Shown here: positions 22,676 through 34,765 of the stretch, in pieces | Numbering within the stretch: position 1 is the first letter of the stretch | How the letters are laid out: every line of letters starts with the position of its first letter | DNA from: Asterella californica | Lineage: Eukaryota > Streptophyta > Marchantiopsida > Marchantiales > Aytoniaceae | Reading direction: 5' to 3' | Assembly (NCBI GenBank): GCA_036924285.1 | Contig: JAYKYS010000001.1 | Span: 14,285,501-14,349,500 of the forward strand | DNA length: 64,000 bases | Notes under the pieces: model-generated | Seen by the model: only the letters and a program-made list of their open reading frames with translations | What the model was told of the DNA's origin: nothing | The model's database searches: none | Program-made: the position numbers and the translations under genes

Positions 22676-25096
22676 ATGAGTGGGGATGGGAAAGGTGATG
22701 GAGATGGAGCTAGTGGTTCAAGTGGGTTGCCGAAGGTGCAGTTGGATCCAGCGACTGCATCGATGTTCCAAGCTTTCACTATGTTCTTACGGCAGCAACA
22801 ATCTGATGAGCGGAAGGAAGCTTTGGCAACAAAGACGCTACAAGCGGTGGTCAGCAGGATTGACCAGTTTGAAGGGAAAGACGTCTCAAGATATTTGAGG
22901 CATTATGTGAAGGAGATGGAGCTGAACCAGGTCTCAGAAGATGAGATGATTGAGACGTTTGAGTTAGCAGCAGCTCCAGAGATTAGGGATCATGTTAAAA
23001 TGCTAACGAAGCATTTTAACAAGGATTGGGAGACGTTTGCTCGTGCCTTGATGGATGAGTACTTTTTGGAGGACTCTGATCGAGTCACCAAGAAGTCCTT
23101 CTTGGAGTGGGTTGAGCAACCAAGGAAGGGTCTACAAGCTACTGAGTTGCTCAGGGAGTTTGAGAAGCAGTTTTCACGGCTAACCAGGATGGAGAAGTTG
23201 ACGTTGCAGTCCAACAAGACAGAGCTATTTCTCCGGGCTGCAGATGAGAAGTTGCAAGAGAAGCTAGAGGTACTTCTGGAAGACCGGGAGGAGGACGATG
23301 GATTGACTAGCAGCTGGAAGAAGGTTGAAGAAGCTGTTGGTCTGTTCACCAAGAGGGAGCAGAAGCGAGAGAAGGTTCCTGTTAGGAGACTGACGTCAAC
23401 ACCTACAGCTGTAACACCTGTTCCTGTAGTCCGACCAGTGGTTCCTGTTGCTAGACAGGTAGTACCAGTTGCTCCAGCTGTTCCAGTTGTTCCAATTGTT
23501 CAGGTACCTATGGTACCTCCGAAGAAGGATGATTCAAACTTTGAGGAGATCATGCGTGGAATGCGAGACTTGCAGATCAAGCTCACCAGATTGGAGGAAC
23601 AAGGGTCTACAAGCGGAGCGAAACCTGTTGAGAAGCAAGGCTGGATCCAGCGGTGTATCTGGTGCGATGGTACCGATCATCCGCGCAGAGATTGCAAGGA
23701 GTTCAGTGATACCTTGCAGCACGGGTTGATCTTCTGGAAGGATGGGAAGGTAGCGTTGAGGGATACTGGTGCACTTCTTCAGACCAACTTTGGTAGAGGA
23801 GGGATGAAGAAGTTGGTTGAGGACCACCTATCAGCACAAGCAGTCGCCATCGTGGAAGCTGGAACTTATGACACAAGGGTAGAGGATCAGGCTGAGAGGA
23901 GTTTCAACAAGCAAGTTGAGCCAAGTGAGTTGTGGTCATCTGCCATCTCCATGAAACAAAAAGGGAAGATGGCACGTGAGACGTTGCAGAGGACAGCTGC
24001 TACGATCAGAAGGGATACTGGATGGGAGGATCCGATAGAAGCTCTATCGGTGCATGCGTACATCGCCAAGAACCAACACGAAGCGTTGTTGGAAGAGAAG
24101 AGAAGGCGAGATTCAGAGGATTCAGGAGAAGGGACTTCTTCAAAGAGACAGACTCGAGGGGAGAAGGTTTACCAAGAGCTTCGGGATGCAGGAGCTCAAG
24201 ACCTACCGATGGACGATGCTCCTTCTCCATCGAAGGAGAAATCTCAGAAGGAGAAGGGTAAGCCGGCTGCATACAAGCTGCAGTCGGATATCGAGGCTTC
24301 AACATACTTGAAGGGAGTCTTGGAAGATCGCATTTTGAATGCGAAGGTGGAGTTTACCTTGAGAGAAGTGTTAGGCATCGCCAAGCGTGAGTTTCATGAT
24401 GTCATCATCGATGTCATCAAACGGAAACGACAGATTACGGGTGAGACTAGTTTATCGCATGCTGTGGATACTAGGATGTCTGTGGATGAGGAGAGAGAGC
24501 TTGCAAGGTGCAGTGTCTATTCTCCAGAGGAAGAAAGAGATCGAAGACGCAGGGTGCATTTTGAGGATGAAGAGGAGGATGGGAAGCGGAGCTCAAGTCA
24601 TTATAGTCACAGTCACTGGGCTCGAGCTACGACGGAGACGTTGGTGAGGATCGAAGACTTGGATGAGCCGGTGGTTGCTCTGATCGATCATGGATCAGAA
24701 ATCAACATCATGTCCAAGGAGCTATACAAGAAGAAGAAGTGGCCGATCGACACAGAGCATGGATGGGTCATAAGAGCAGCCAACGACACGAGAGGAGACT
24801 TGTATGGAGCTTGTCCAGACATCAGAGTGCGCGTAGGTGATGTTGCTATCGAGCAAAACTTCTTTGTTCAGGAAGCTACATCATACCCGCTCATTCTGGG
24901 CCAACCTTTCATCATAGCGACCCGGATGGAGACAAAGGTACTGGACGACGGATCTGCGTATGCTAGGATCCGAAGTCAAGATGGGAAGAGAGCGGTACAG
25001 TTCCTGACTGTACCGTCCAACCACGAGCGCAACCGAGATCATTTGAGGGAAAAGCCGCTTCCAAGGGTGAGTGAAGAGTTCAAGGATTTTCGTTGA
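22676..25096 (+). CDS. Ty3 family a Gag-protease polyprotein
   Basis: Open frame of about 806 codons from the first ATG (22,676). Gag builds the virus-like particle: a capsid-like helical region (residues about 25-220, with FEGKDVSRYLRHYVKEM), a proline/valine-rich linker, a coiled-coil-like stretch, then one zinc knuckle CIWCDGTDHPRRDC (C-x2-C-x4-H-x4-C). A charged spacer follows, then the aspartic protease with VVALIDHGSEINIM (D-H-G in place of D-T/S-G) and PLILGQPF. The 3' end overlaps Pol by a few bases with Pol in the -1 frame, so Pol would need -1 frameshifting. No stop interrupts it, unlike its Pol. The start is chosen as the first Met of the frame, soon after the LTR. Confidence 0.9.
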   Translation: MSGDGKGDGDGASGSSGLPKVQLDPATASMFQAFTMFLRQQQSDERKEALATKTLQAVVSRIDQFEGKDVSRYLRHYVKEMELNQVSEDEMIETFELAAAPEIRDHVKMLTKHFNKDWETFARALMDEYFLEDSDRVTKKSFLEWVEQPRKGLQATELLREFEKQFSRLTRMEKLTLQSNKTELFLRAADEKLQEKLEVLLEDREEDDGLTSSWKKVEEAVGLFTKREQKREKVPVRRLTSTPTAVTPVPVVRPVVPVARQVVPVAPAVPVVPIVQVPMVPPKKDDSNFEEIMRGMRDLQIKLTRLEEQGSTSGAKPVEKQGWIQRCIWCDGTDHPRRDCKEFSDTLQHGLIFWKDGKVALRDTGALLQTNFGRGGMKKLVEDHLSAQAVAIVEAGTYDTRVEDQAERSFNKQVEPSELWSSAISMKQKGKMARETLQRTAATIRRDTGWEDPIEALSVHAYIAKNQHEALLEEKRRRDSEDSGEGTSSKRQTRGEKVYQELRDAGAQDLPMDDAPSPSKEKSQKEKGKPAAYKLQSDIEASTYLKGVLEDRILNAKVEFTLREVLGIAKREFHDVIIDVIKRKRQITGETSLSHAVDTRMSVDEERELARCSVYSPEEERDRRRRVHFEDEEEDGKRSSSHYSHSHWARATTETLVRIEDLDEPVVALIDHGSEINIMSKELYKKKKWPIDTEHGWVIRAANDTRGDLYGACPDIRVRVGDVAIEQNFFVQEATSYPLILGQPFIIATRMETKVLDDGSAYARIRSQDGKRAVQFLTVPSNHERNRDHLREKPLPRVSEEFKDFR

Positions 25097-28000
25097 GTAC
25101 CACTATAGAGCGGGATTGTGGTGGTGCGCAAGAGAAGGTACTCTCGCTTGATGGAGATAGTGAATTTTGTACAGGGTTTGTTGGGTTTTCAGATTGTGGG
25201 ATTGCTATTTACAGGAGGATAGAAGAGTTGAGAAGAAAAGAACAAAAACATTTGCGTGGTGTTGAGTTGATGTTGAAAGAGTTGGGTGAGCTAGAAGGGG
25301 ATGAATGGATTTCTGGTGTTTATGAAGAGGATGGGTTGGAAGATCCTTTGCGAGAGATCATGTCTATTGGATGGGAGGATATGGATAAGGTCGTGCAGAT
25401 TCATTCAAGGGAGGTCTATTCGGTGATCGAATCATTCCGTGCACCGGAGGTTCGAGTTGAGACAAGGTACAAGACAGTGGATAGGAAGGTAAAGCCAGTT
25501 GCTGGTCCTTTGCCGGAAGACACCAACCAACAGATGGATCGAGCTTCAAAGGAGAAGAGTTTGAGAGATCATGTAATGATAAGACACAAGTTCACGGAGA
25601 AGACCCTTGAAGAGCTGAAGATTGGATCTGATGAGTCTCTTCTACCAGAAGAGAGGATGTGCTTCAAGGAGATGCTTTCAAGACATGGGAAAGCATTTGC
25701 TTTTGAGCCACATGAGATTGGGTGTGTAGATCCGTACGTTGTTACTCCGATGGTTATCTTTACGGTACCGCATGTGCCATGGAACCTGAGACCAATTCCA
25801 GTACCGCGGGCTCACTTGCCCAAACTAGTGGAGTTGCTGAAGGAGAAGATGCGGATGAAGATCTTGGAGCCGTCGTTTGCACCATATTCAAGCAGATGGT
25901 TTACAGTACCAAAGAAGAATGGGTCGCTACGGTTCATCCAAGACATGCAGCCGGTGAGCGCAGTAACAATCAGAAATGCTGGGGTGGGACCGATTGTGGA
26001 TGAGTTTGCAGAAGCGTTTGCAGGAAGAGCGATTTACTCGATGGGAGATCTTTACTCAGGATATGATCAGTTTCAACTAGCGGAGGAGAGCAGAAGCTTC
26101 ACGACAATGAGGACACCTTTGGGGTTGGTTAGGATGTGTACTTTACCACAGGGAGCTACCAACTCGGTAGCACACATGATGAACGGGATGAATCGAGTTC
26201 TAAGAGACTTCATTCCTGAAAAGACGATGCCGTTCTTGGATGACATCCCCATTAAAGGATGTGTGGAAGATGAGAAGGATGAAGCATTAGATCAGAGAGG
26301 GTGTCGGCGATACGTCACTGATCACATCGCAGACTGTGAGAAGATCCTATCTCGACTTGAGGAAGTTCATCTTACGTTGTCAGGTGCGAAGTCTACTTTT
26401 GGGGTTAGAGAGGTTTTGATCGTTGGTCATTTGTGTGGATCGTTTGGTCGGAAGCCAGATCTGAACAAGGTGGATGCGATTGGAAGGATGAAGGAGGTTT
26501 GCAACTCGCTGACAGAAGTAAGAAGATTTTTGGGTGCTTGTGTATTCTACCACATTTGGATTCCTCATTATGCGCAAGTGGCAGATCCGTTGTATGGATT
26601 GTTGCGTAAGGGTCATAAGTTCAGATGGGAGGAAGAGCATACTGATGCGGTAAAGAAGCTGAAGTCTTTACTATCATCTCCTCCAGTCCTGGGAAGGATT
26701 GATTACAAGGGTGCTAGGCCGGTGATTCTTACTGTGGATACAAGCCCAGTTGCAATTGGATGGGCAGTCGGACAGGATGACGAGGATGGAGACAGGTTTG
26801 CAGTTAGGTTCGGAGCGAAGGTGTTAAGTCCTCGACAACGTGCTTACCCGCAAGTGAAGAGAGAATTGTGGGGTATAGTTTCAGCTATGAAGACTGAGAA
26901 AGAGTATTTGATTGGAGCAGTAGTGGTGGTTGAAACTGATTGCTTGCCGTTGTTAGGAATGATCATGAATTGTTCAACTCCTGATATTGCGATGTTACGA
27001 TGGATCGCATATATCAAGTCGTTGAACCCAGAGTTTAGACATATTGCAGGGAAGGATAATCTGATGGCGGATATGTAATCTCGGGCTCGATATGATGGGG
27101 AAGATGAGATGGTAGAAGACATTGACGACGTGGGTACAGAGTTCTATTCGATTGCACAGACAGGAAGGGAAGAAGAGTTGTTTGTTGAAGGGTTGTATGA
27201 TGGTGATTTGCTTGATATCGGGAGGTACCTTAGTACGATGGTTAAGCAGACAGGTTGGACGGATGAGAGGTTTCGGAGAGTTCGAAGGAAGACCTACAAC
27301 TTCATGTTGCAGGATGGGTTTCTTTGGAAACGACCGAAGCAGAAAGGTGGGATACCGCTACGGGTGATTTGCGACAAGGAAGATCAGCAGAAGTTGCTCA
27401 AGGCATTCCATGAGAGTCTTTGGGCTGGACATCGAGGGATTTGGGCCACTTTTACCAAGATGAAAGAGCGGTATTGGTGAAAAAGCATGTACAGGGATGT
27501 TGTATCTTTTGTGGAGTCTTGTTTGACATGTCAGATGTATTCGAACATCCGACATCGTGACGGATTACATCCAACTTATCCGCTGGCAATACATTTCAAG
27601 TGGGTGGTAGACTTGGTGATTATGCCGGTTGGGTTGTGACAGATGAGATACTTGGTACTTGCTAGAGAAGATCTATCAAATCAAGTCGAGGGTAGGGCGC
27701 TTCGGACGAAGACAACTGAAGGGGTATGTAAATTTCTCTTGGAAGAGGTTGTTTGTCGGTATGGATGTGTGGGAAAGATCACTGCAGATCGGGGAGAGTT
27801 AGATGCACATGAGGCTCGTGAATTCTTTGCAAGGTGTGGGGTGAGGTTATCACTGACAACTGCTTACAACCCCGAAGGGTATGCCAAGAGTGAACGTGGT
27901 CATCCACCCATTGTGAAGGCTTTGGTGAAGGCTTGCAACGGAAGGGTGCGCGAGTGGCCTCGACTCTTACCATTTGCGTTATGGGCAGATAGAACGACGC

Positions 28001-28563
28001 ACAGCTCGGTGACAGGTTACATGCCAGTGGAACTCATCACAGGTCAGAAGCCTATCATGCCGATTGAAGAACATGTTCTGACATGGAGTGTGTTACCTTG
28101 GGAGGACAATTTGACTAGAGAAGAGCTTCTTGCTATTCGAATTAGGCAGTTAGAGAGAAGACCAGAGGATATCCAAACTGCTTTGGATAGGCTGCGAGAA
28201 GCACGGTTGAAGAACAAGATCAGATTTGATCAGCGACATCGTTTGAGACCTAGGGAAATCAAAGAAGGTGATTGGGTGTTAGTCTATGACAACAGTCTAG
28301 ACAACCAGCATAGTGCACTCCGGAAGTTTTCCAGAAGATGGTTTGGTCCGTATGTGGTGAAGAAGGTTCATGACAACGCAACTTACGCCCTGCAAGAGTT
28401 GGATGGAACGAGCTTGAAGGTACCAGTGGCAGGTAAACGTGTCAAGATTTTCAAAAAGAGAGATGAGGAGGTCGATCTAGCAGATATCTTGACGGAGTTT
28501 CAGTTTGAGGATGAGGATTATGCAGAAGATCTTGAAGGTGATGTTGGTTACGATGGGAAGTAG
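25093..28563 (+). pseudogene. Ty3 family a Pol (RT, RNase H, integrase) with three stops
   Basis: A single frame carries a linker, RT (NLRPIPVPRAHL, SLRFIQDMQPV, YSMGDLYSGYDQFQL, PFLDDIPIKGC catalytic box, IVGHLCGSFG), RNase H (PVILTVDTSPVAIGWAVGQ, VKRELWG, VETDCLPLLGM), the integrase zinc-binding region (GHRGIWATF, SCLTCQ), the DDE core (DLVIMP, TADRGE, glutamate in KSERGH) and a C-terminal domain with NQHSALRKFSRRWFGPY. Three nonsense codons: TAA at 27,076, TGA at 27,478 and TGA at 27,637. The relic at 14,500-15,160 has Leu, Trp and Trp at these positions. There is no chromodomain; the C-terminus is acidic. The type resembles fungal-like Ty3 elements; lineage is inference. Confidence 0.9.
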
Positions 28564-28638
28564 GACGATAAGCCGGTCCACTCCTTGGTTGGTATCTCTG
28601 GTGCATACCGGAGGATGCACAGGTTCAGAGGGGGTGGA

Positions 28639-30628
28639 TGTCGTGTCGTGGACCGGCTCCTACTTGAAATTCAAACTTCGATGCTTGTCGCTCCAAAGAC
28701 ACTCATGAGGAATAAGCTAGGTCCCAGCTTACGGGTTTTTGGCACAATCTCAGATCTCCATTTTCATCATATAGATGGGTAGAGCTCCTTGTCAGCTTTC
28801 CACAGGCACTTTGTCTACTTCGTTTGGACGCTTAGTGGAAAATTTACAGGACTCGAAAGATGGAGAAAATAAGCTAGGCCCCAGCTTACGGGTTTTTGGC
28901 ACCACTTCGGATCTTCGTTTTTATCGCACCAGTGGATAGAGCTCCTTGTCAGCTTTCCATAGGCACTTCATCTACTTCGTTTGGACGCCTAGTGGAGAAG
29001 TTACAGGACTCGAAAGATGGAGAAAACAAGCTAGGCCCCAACTTACGGGCTTTTGGCGCAACTTCGGATCTTCACTTTCATCACATGGATGGGTAGAGCT
29101 CGTTGTCAGCTTTCCATGGGCATCTTGTTTACTTCGTTTGGACATCCAGGGAAGAAGTTAGGCGATTCGAAAGAAGGTAAAATCAAGCTAGGCCCCTAGT
29201 TACTTGCTGACTGGGTATTTAGGGCTCCAGGCGTTATATCAAAGACGCAAGGGGCCTGCTTCTTATTATTGAGGGTTGAACTTCGTACGTACAGACTGTT
29301 GCAAGGGGGCTGCTTAAGGGGCTTGCTTGTTCTTACGACCTGTCGGTGGATGTTTTGGAGAATTGGGAAGTCCAATACACGCGCGCAAGGTGTCATCGGG
29401 TTCAGATCTGTGCAGGCTACGCACAGGTTAAGACAGTTCTTGAAGAGACGGATCGGGGGTTGTGTTCTGGGAGAAATTGAGACGCAGGGAGCAGAATTGG
29501 AGTTTTCAGTTACCTGTGAAGGAGAGTTGGACCGTTCGGGCCGTTCCGGAGTCCAAACTTGCTGTCCTTGGATCCATCGGGATCAGAACAACGAGTTCTT
29601 CAGGAAATTGAAGACGATACAAAGTTTTATCGGGTGGTTTGAGAGTTGTGAGAGAAATTGGCTCGCAGGGAAGCGCTTGCGTCAAGTTTTCATCGCCTGC
29701 GACCTGAGATTGGATTGTTCTTCGCGATCGGTGAGCCAAGCTCTTCGTTCTTGGTGCCTACGCGATTAGGGAGTCCTCATGTACGCATAGGAGAAGACTG
29801 TAAGTGAATTGGATTGTTGGTTTGGGTGTGGTGAGCAAATTTGAGCCGCAAGGAGCCGATTTACTTCTGTTTTTTGTAGCCTGCGACCAAATTTCTCGAG
29901 TAGTTTTGCAAGGGGAACTCCAAACGGCTTGTTTGGAGTCTTGTTGGGTTCAGGGTAGCCAGATCTACCTACCAGCGAAGACGGATATCAGTTTAGGGCC
30001 GCAGGGAGGAGTTTTTGAAGGTTCGGTCACCTACGACCGAAAATTGGCGATATCTCAACTATCGGAAGTCGGATCTGAAGGTTTCTTGGGCCAACGGAGT
30101 CAGGGAAGGAGACCCTATCAACATTTGAAGATCGTTTGGCGAAAGGAGAAAGTTCCCAGATAGGTCTTTTTCGGTTCCTTCGCTACAGGTTTCGTCCTTT
30201 TGAGTTCGTTAAGGACTTAGTTGGTTGTATATGGCTTGTGGTAGCTAGCTTTAGCCAAGAGCTAGTGTGTGGATGTGGTTTGGACTTGGGTTTGGATCGC
30301 ATGATACTGTTGTGGCTCTGGTTATTAGCAAAGAGAAGTTCCTCTTGCTTTGAGCTACGTTTTGGCGATTTCAGACTAAGGTTACGTTTCAGAGGTTTGC
30401 TTTAGGGCTTCTGAAGTAGGTTATAGACCGCTCTGGTCTTTTCTTCAATTTTGTGCTGTTTGGAGAAAGAATCGACAGTGTATATACTTTTAGAGTGGTA
30501 TATATCGCAGCATTCCTTTTCGTGGTTGTTCTTCTCTGTCTTGTCTCTGTTTGGCACACAGCATCTCCATAGCCAGGAACCTCGCGTTTTCCTGGACATC
30601 CTTCACGCACAAAATATCCGACACGATA
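28639..30628 (+). repeat. 3' LTR of Ty3 family a (1,990 bp)
   Basis: Starts after the polypurine tract CAGAGGGGGTGGA at TGTCGTGTCG and ends CGACACGATA, as in the 5' copy. It keeps the 157-bp repeats (28,715, 28,872, 29,029, 29,186) and lacks about 32 bases present in the 5' copy. Confidence 0.9.
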
Positions 30629-31955
30629 ATGCAATGAGATGCATCTCGTAACCTCATCTCTCTTCACATACAAGTATCGCTGTACTTGTATGCATGCCTG
30701 CAATATCGCAGCCAAACTTATGTTGATCTCTCCAAACAGTTGGGAGTTGCATCCAACGGTGATAAGGTCACATGACCAGTAGCAATAACAACGCGATGTT
30801 CCTCTACTGACGATATAAAGACTTCACCCCAAACCTGCTGCACCAATCGATCAACATACTGCTGCAACTCTCTGCTCGAACTCCAGAGTGGGACATCCAA
30901 GACAGATGGTACTATCATAGTCATGCTAAGCATGTCCTCCACCTCCTCAAAGACCGGAGTATTCTCCACATGGACATTGTCCTCTAACAACTCGTCTGGT
31001 CAAGTGATGACCAAACTGAACCTACAACGGATGCCATCGTCCCTGGTGTAGGTTTCGTTATCTCAACTCTAGCACTGAACCGCACTAGTAAGCGACTCTC
31101 TCGTCTCTCACCGGACTGCCAACTTGATCTGTAAGATGCTATCTTTGTCCAATAATCGATCACGAACCTCATAGGACATAACACATCACCTCTAACCAAC
31201 ACATCATACGACTCTGCGGTCGTAATGATGGCCTTGGTCTTCACCATAGAGCCATCCGTGAGGTGATCTAGTCGAACTCTCACCGTCAGTATCTCATGTG
31301 TCATGTGTAGAGCTGTACCTCTTGATCTCCTTAAAGATGTCTATAGTTGGAATGAACATCTCTCCACCTCAGACTTCTTCAAACCCAAACAAATGCACGC
31401 CGTTTTCCTCAACATCAACGACGATGCACCTTCCCTGAAGATGTCACCAAACAAAAGATACCACTTATGTTGTCCAACAACACCACACCTGGTGCCAAAC
31501 TAGCACGGTCAATCGCCGACCTAGTTGGTAACTCATCTCACTTGGCAGTCGCCACTTGTCAAGTACCACTGGTAGCTGTCTTGATCTTCGACTCCATGGA
31601 CACATCTACCGCCTCTCGCTGAACCACCTCAGCACTAGAGGTAACTACATCCTCGCTCTCACTGAGCGTGACTGCCAACTGGAACATTTGAGCCAAGCTT
31701 ACTCCCAATGTCCTCATATCTATGGCTGAAAATAGTGAGACTCAGAGAACTGCTGTAGCCGCCCCCAACATCAGGTTTGACGTCGCATCCATATATGTCG
31801 AGGGTTGACTCGCATCACCTCCACTCTTGGATGTCGATGTCTCTAAGTCCATTACACCATCGATAGGTCGTTTAAGAACCATAGACGTGGTCCTCAACGC
31901 CTCCGATAACGTGAACGACTGAGGAAGTCTGGCCTGTCTATCAGCCTCCCCGCGT
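30629..31955 (-). pseudogene. Old element: methyltransferase N-terminus, linker, protease and Gag end
   Basis: On the minus strand, from 31,955 down: Gag C-terminal region, protease segment, amber codon at complement 31,341-31,343, protease C-terminal part (TREMLTVRV-like, VIDYWTK), linker (VFEEVEDM, DVPLWSSS), then the methyltransferase start (IQVQRYLYVKRDE). Two details matter. The codon that is TAG in the younger copy at 42,694 is TAT here, so that younger stop is new. The amber in the protease is the same in both copies. About 36-40 bases are missing around the protease active site. Ends at the Ty3 insertion at 30,628. Confidence 0.85.
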
Positions 31956-33280
31956 TGTCGTGATGTTAATCATTTTACATTGTAAATAATTCACCTCTCT
32001 GTCAAGCGTTAGTCTCTCTAAGTGAAGTTAGGACCTCAAAGAAGTCGACACTTGAGGATGTTATATATTTTGAGTCTTAGTAGGTTGATTATCATGTAGA
32101 TGGAGTTAAGCTCATGGGTTGTAATTACATGTCGCCCATGCATGCTTCCTAGCGAGGTTAGGTTATATTTTGAGATTACGTGTCGTTTTACATGTCTTCG
32201 CATGTAGTTTAGAGGTTACGTTGGCACTTTAGGGGCTTGACGTGGTTGCCTATGTATGAAATTAAGTCACCACGTGGTTTGGGACACAAAAGGACAGGGG
32301 AGTGAAGCTATGAACTCCCATTGGTCCAATTTTGTCTTTGTGTATCGCTAAACTTAGTAGTAGGGTCTTAAGAGGAGGTCAAGTTTTTGGTGAGGGTATT
32401 CTGAAATCTGACAAGACAAGAGGATAGGGCTCGTCGTGCCAAGCACTGTCAGTGAAATTCTTGATCGATTTGGAGCAATAAAGAAGGAGTTATGGCAGAT
32501 TGAAGTTCAGATTGTACTAGAATTGCATCACTTTTGTTGATTTTGGGGTTTCCGGTGTCAATCGCAGCAGATTTGAGAAAATAGCTTCAAACCGTCGAGT
32601 CACGTTCACTGTCAGCAGGGCTATGACTGTCCTCAAATTTTCATGTCAATTGAATGAGTGAGTAATTCGGGGTGACCGCTGAAGCAGAGGGGGTCCGAAA
32701 AGCTCTCAATCTAGAACAGCAACTTCAGAGAGCGAGATCTGGAGTTCTGTGTACAATCAGGAGGCCCAACTTCACAGGAGTGTTCAGCAAGCTGTGAACT
32801 GCAAATCTTGTAAGAATCTTCGAAAGTGATCGAGCCAATTGTCTGTTCTAGGTCGAAATAGCTGTCTGGGTACCAGAAATTGTCATAATTTCTCTGCTCT
32901 GAATGTTTCTACCCATATCTCGATGCTCTGATCTGATCTCAAGCTGAAATTTCGTATGTGTCTCCAGTAGGATCTCATTTACATGTAGGAGAAGTTCTGA
33001 AGTCTGAACCATCGTATGTTTCTGATTCTGGACTGTTAAAGTTCGCTGTCTGACCTTATTACTGCTAGTCTGATCTGATTTTCGCTTCCTAAACATACTG
33101 AAGGGTCCATTCGACTTGAGTGAGTGTCTATAGTGCCCTTTATGACCTAAAGCCTACCTCTGTATAGTAAACAACCACAGCCTGAAGCCCAACGCTTCCC
33201 TAAGTAGACCGAAATCAACTTTCAAGGTCATATCACAGCTAGAAGGTTCCGCCCTTCCCAGGAAAACTCTCTACTCGACA
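31956..33280 (+). repeat. 5' LTR of a second Ty3 family b element (1,325 bp)
   Basis: TGTCGTGATG to CTCGACA, homologous to 16,128-17,368. It interrupts the Gag of the old inverted element at the equivalent of about 41,335. The downstream TCTGGTGCTTCCACTGAGAG is in the primer-binding-site position; I do not assign a tRNA. Confidence 0.85.
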
Positions 33281-34765
33281 TCTGGTGCTTCCACTGAGAG
33301 CTCTTGGGGTGATTGATTGAGAAGGTTGAGTTTACTACAAGGAGAAGAGATGGATCGCAAGAGTGCTGCTGTTGCTACTTCTACGACTGCTGCATCTACG
33401 TCTATTGCAACTCTTTCTGTAGCACCAGCGGCTACAACGAATCTGCACCTGGTCTAGATACGGCTGAGATTCTGAAGACGCTTGCGGCCTTGGTCCAACA
33501 GCATCCGATCGTTGGAGGAGGTGAGTTAAAATCCACCAAGGCTTTGCAAGCGATAGTGAATAAGTGTGGAAGGTTTGAAGGTTTGAAGGTAGAGATATTT
33601 CTAGGTATCTGCGTGACTACTGAGGAGAGATGAAGCTGGTTAGAGTTACTGATGTTGAGATGATAGCAAGTTTTGAGTTAGCTGTCATTCTTGAGTTGCC
33701 GGACCAAGTTAGGGATGTACAGAGAAGAAACCTTGGAATCTGGATGAGTTTTGAGCGATCTCTTCGAGAGGAGTTTCTTGAAGAAGATTCAGAGAGAGTT
33801 ACTAGGAGAACATTTCTGGACTGGATTGAGCAGCAACCTGGTCGGATGATAAGCCTGAATGAGATGCTGAGAGAGTTTGATCGGAGATACCGACAACTCT
33901 CAACTCTTGAGAGAATAATCTTAGATGCTATGAGAACCGAGCTTTTCCTGCAAGCTACCGATGATGCTACGGCAGATCGGTTATGTTTTATGTTGGCCGA
34001 TCGATCTGCTGAAGGAGGAGTTACTACTGATTGGGGAAGAGTCGAGGATGTTGTTGCCGTACTAACGAGGCAGAGGAGGGGAAGAGTGGTTGTGGGAGGA
34101 CGTTCGCTTGCAGAAGTGACCGCTCAACTTCGTACTGCTCCTCAAGTACATCAACCTCCGGCTCCGGCTCCTAGACCTGTTGTACCGGCTGCAGTACCTT
34201 TGATGCCAGTTGTGTCAGTTCCTGTACAAAGAGCACCGGTTCAGAGACCTGCAGAGAACCATGAACAGCAAAACCAGATCGAAGATCTGATTCGACAGAT
34301 GCGAGAACTGAAAGTGGAGCTAGCCGGATTGCAGAGATAGCAGCCACCGGCACTTGCTACTGCACGTCCAAGAGGTGCTCCTGTTCATAGATGTAACTGG
34401 TGTGACAGTCCTGATCATTTTCGTGGAGACTGTCAAGAGCTTACGGCTGTCTTGCGAGATGGTGTGGTTCGCTATCAGAATGGTAGGCTACACCTTTCTT
34501 CGACTGGAGAGCCGCTGAACACGCAGTTTGGACGAGGAGGCATGAGAAGTTTACCTCAGATCGCTGCAACTGCAACAGCAACTGCGTTGATGACACCGCT
34601 GGTAAATTCTGATGTGTATGCTGGGCATATCGAAGTCTCTTCTAGTCCTACATTGTTAGATAGGACTGCTGAGAAGAGTATGGCTCCAGTTCCTTCTGAA
34701 ATACTGAAGAGAGGAGCCGAGTCTATTCGTAAGATCACAGGGTCGGGAGATCCTGTAGATGCTGC
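33281..34765 (+). pseudogene. Ty3 family b Gag remnant
   Basis: From the ATG at 33,350 a Gag homologous to that at 22,676 can be followed through frameshifts near 33,445 and 33,600. Segments include KALQAIVNKCGRFEG, the capsid-like part from 33,630 (EEFLEEDSERVTRRTFLDWI), the proline-rich linker, and after an in-frame TAG (34,338) the knuckle CNWCDSPDHFRGDC. It ends at about 34,765, where it fuses with the inverted repeat B of the old element; the protease, Pol and 3' LTR are gone. The TAG lies in CAG-rich context (TAGCAGCCA) and probably arose from CAG. Confidence 0.85.

Larger units (their letters stand above)
20578..30628 (+). mobile_element. Ty3-like retrotransposon (family a), nearly complete, 10.05 kb
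   Basis: LTR, Gag-protease, Pol and LTR in order. It is inserted in the methyltransferase region of the old inverted element. The flanks ACGC (20,574-20,577) and ATGC (30,629-30,632) look like a 4-bp target duplication with one substitution. The LTRs are very similar apart from a 32-bp length difference and scattered substitutions, so this is the younger of the nested insertions. Gag-protease is open; Pol has three nonsense codons and no frameshift. Confidence 0.9.

Noticed and set aside
22360..22779. 139-codon minus-strand frame over the LTR/Gag boundary
   Set aside because: Antisense shadow; the same frame recurs in the 3' LTR (30,389-30,715) because the LTR is duplicated.
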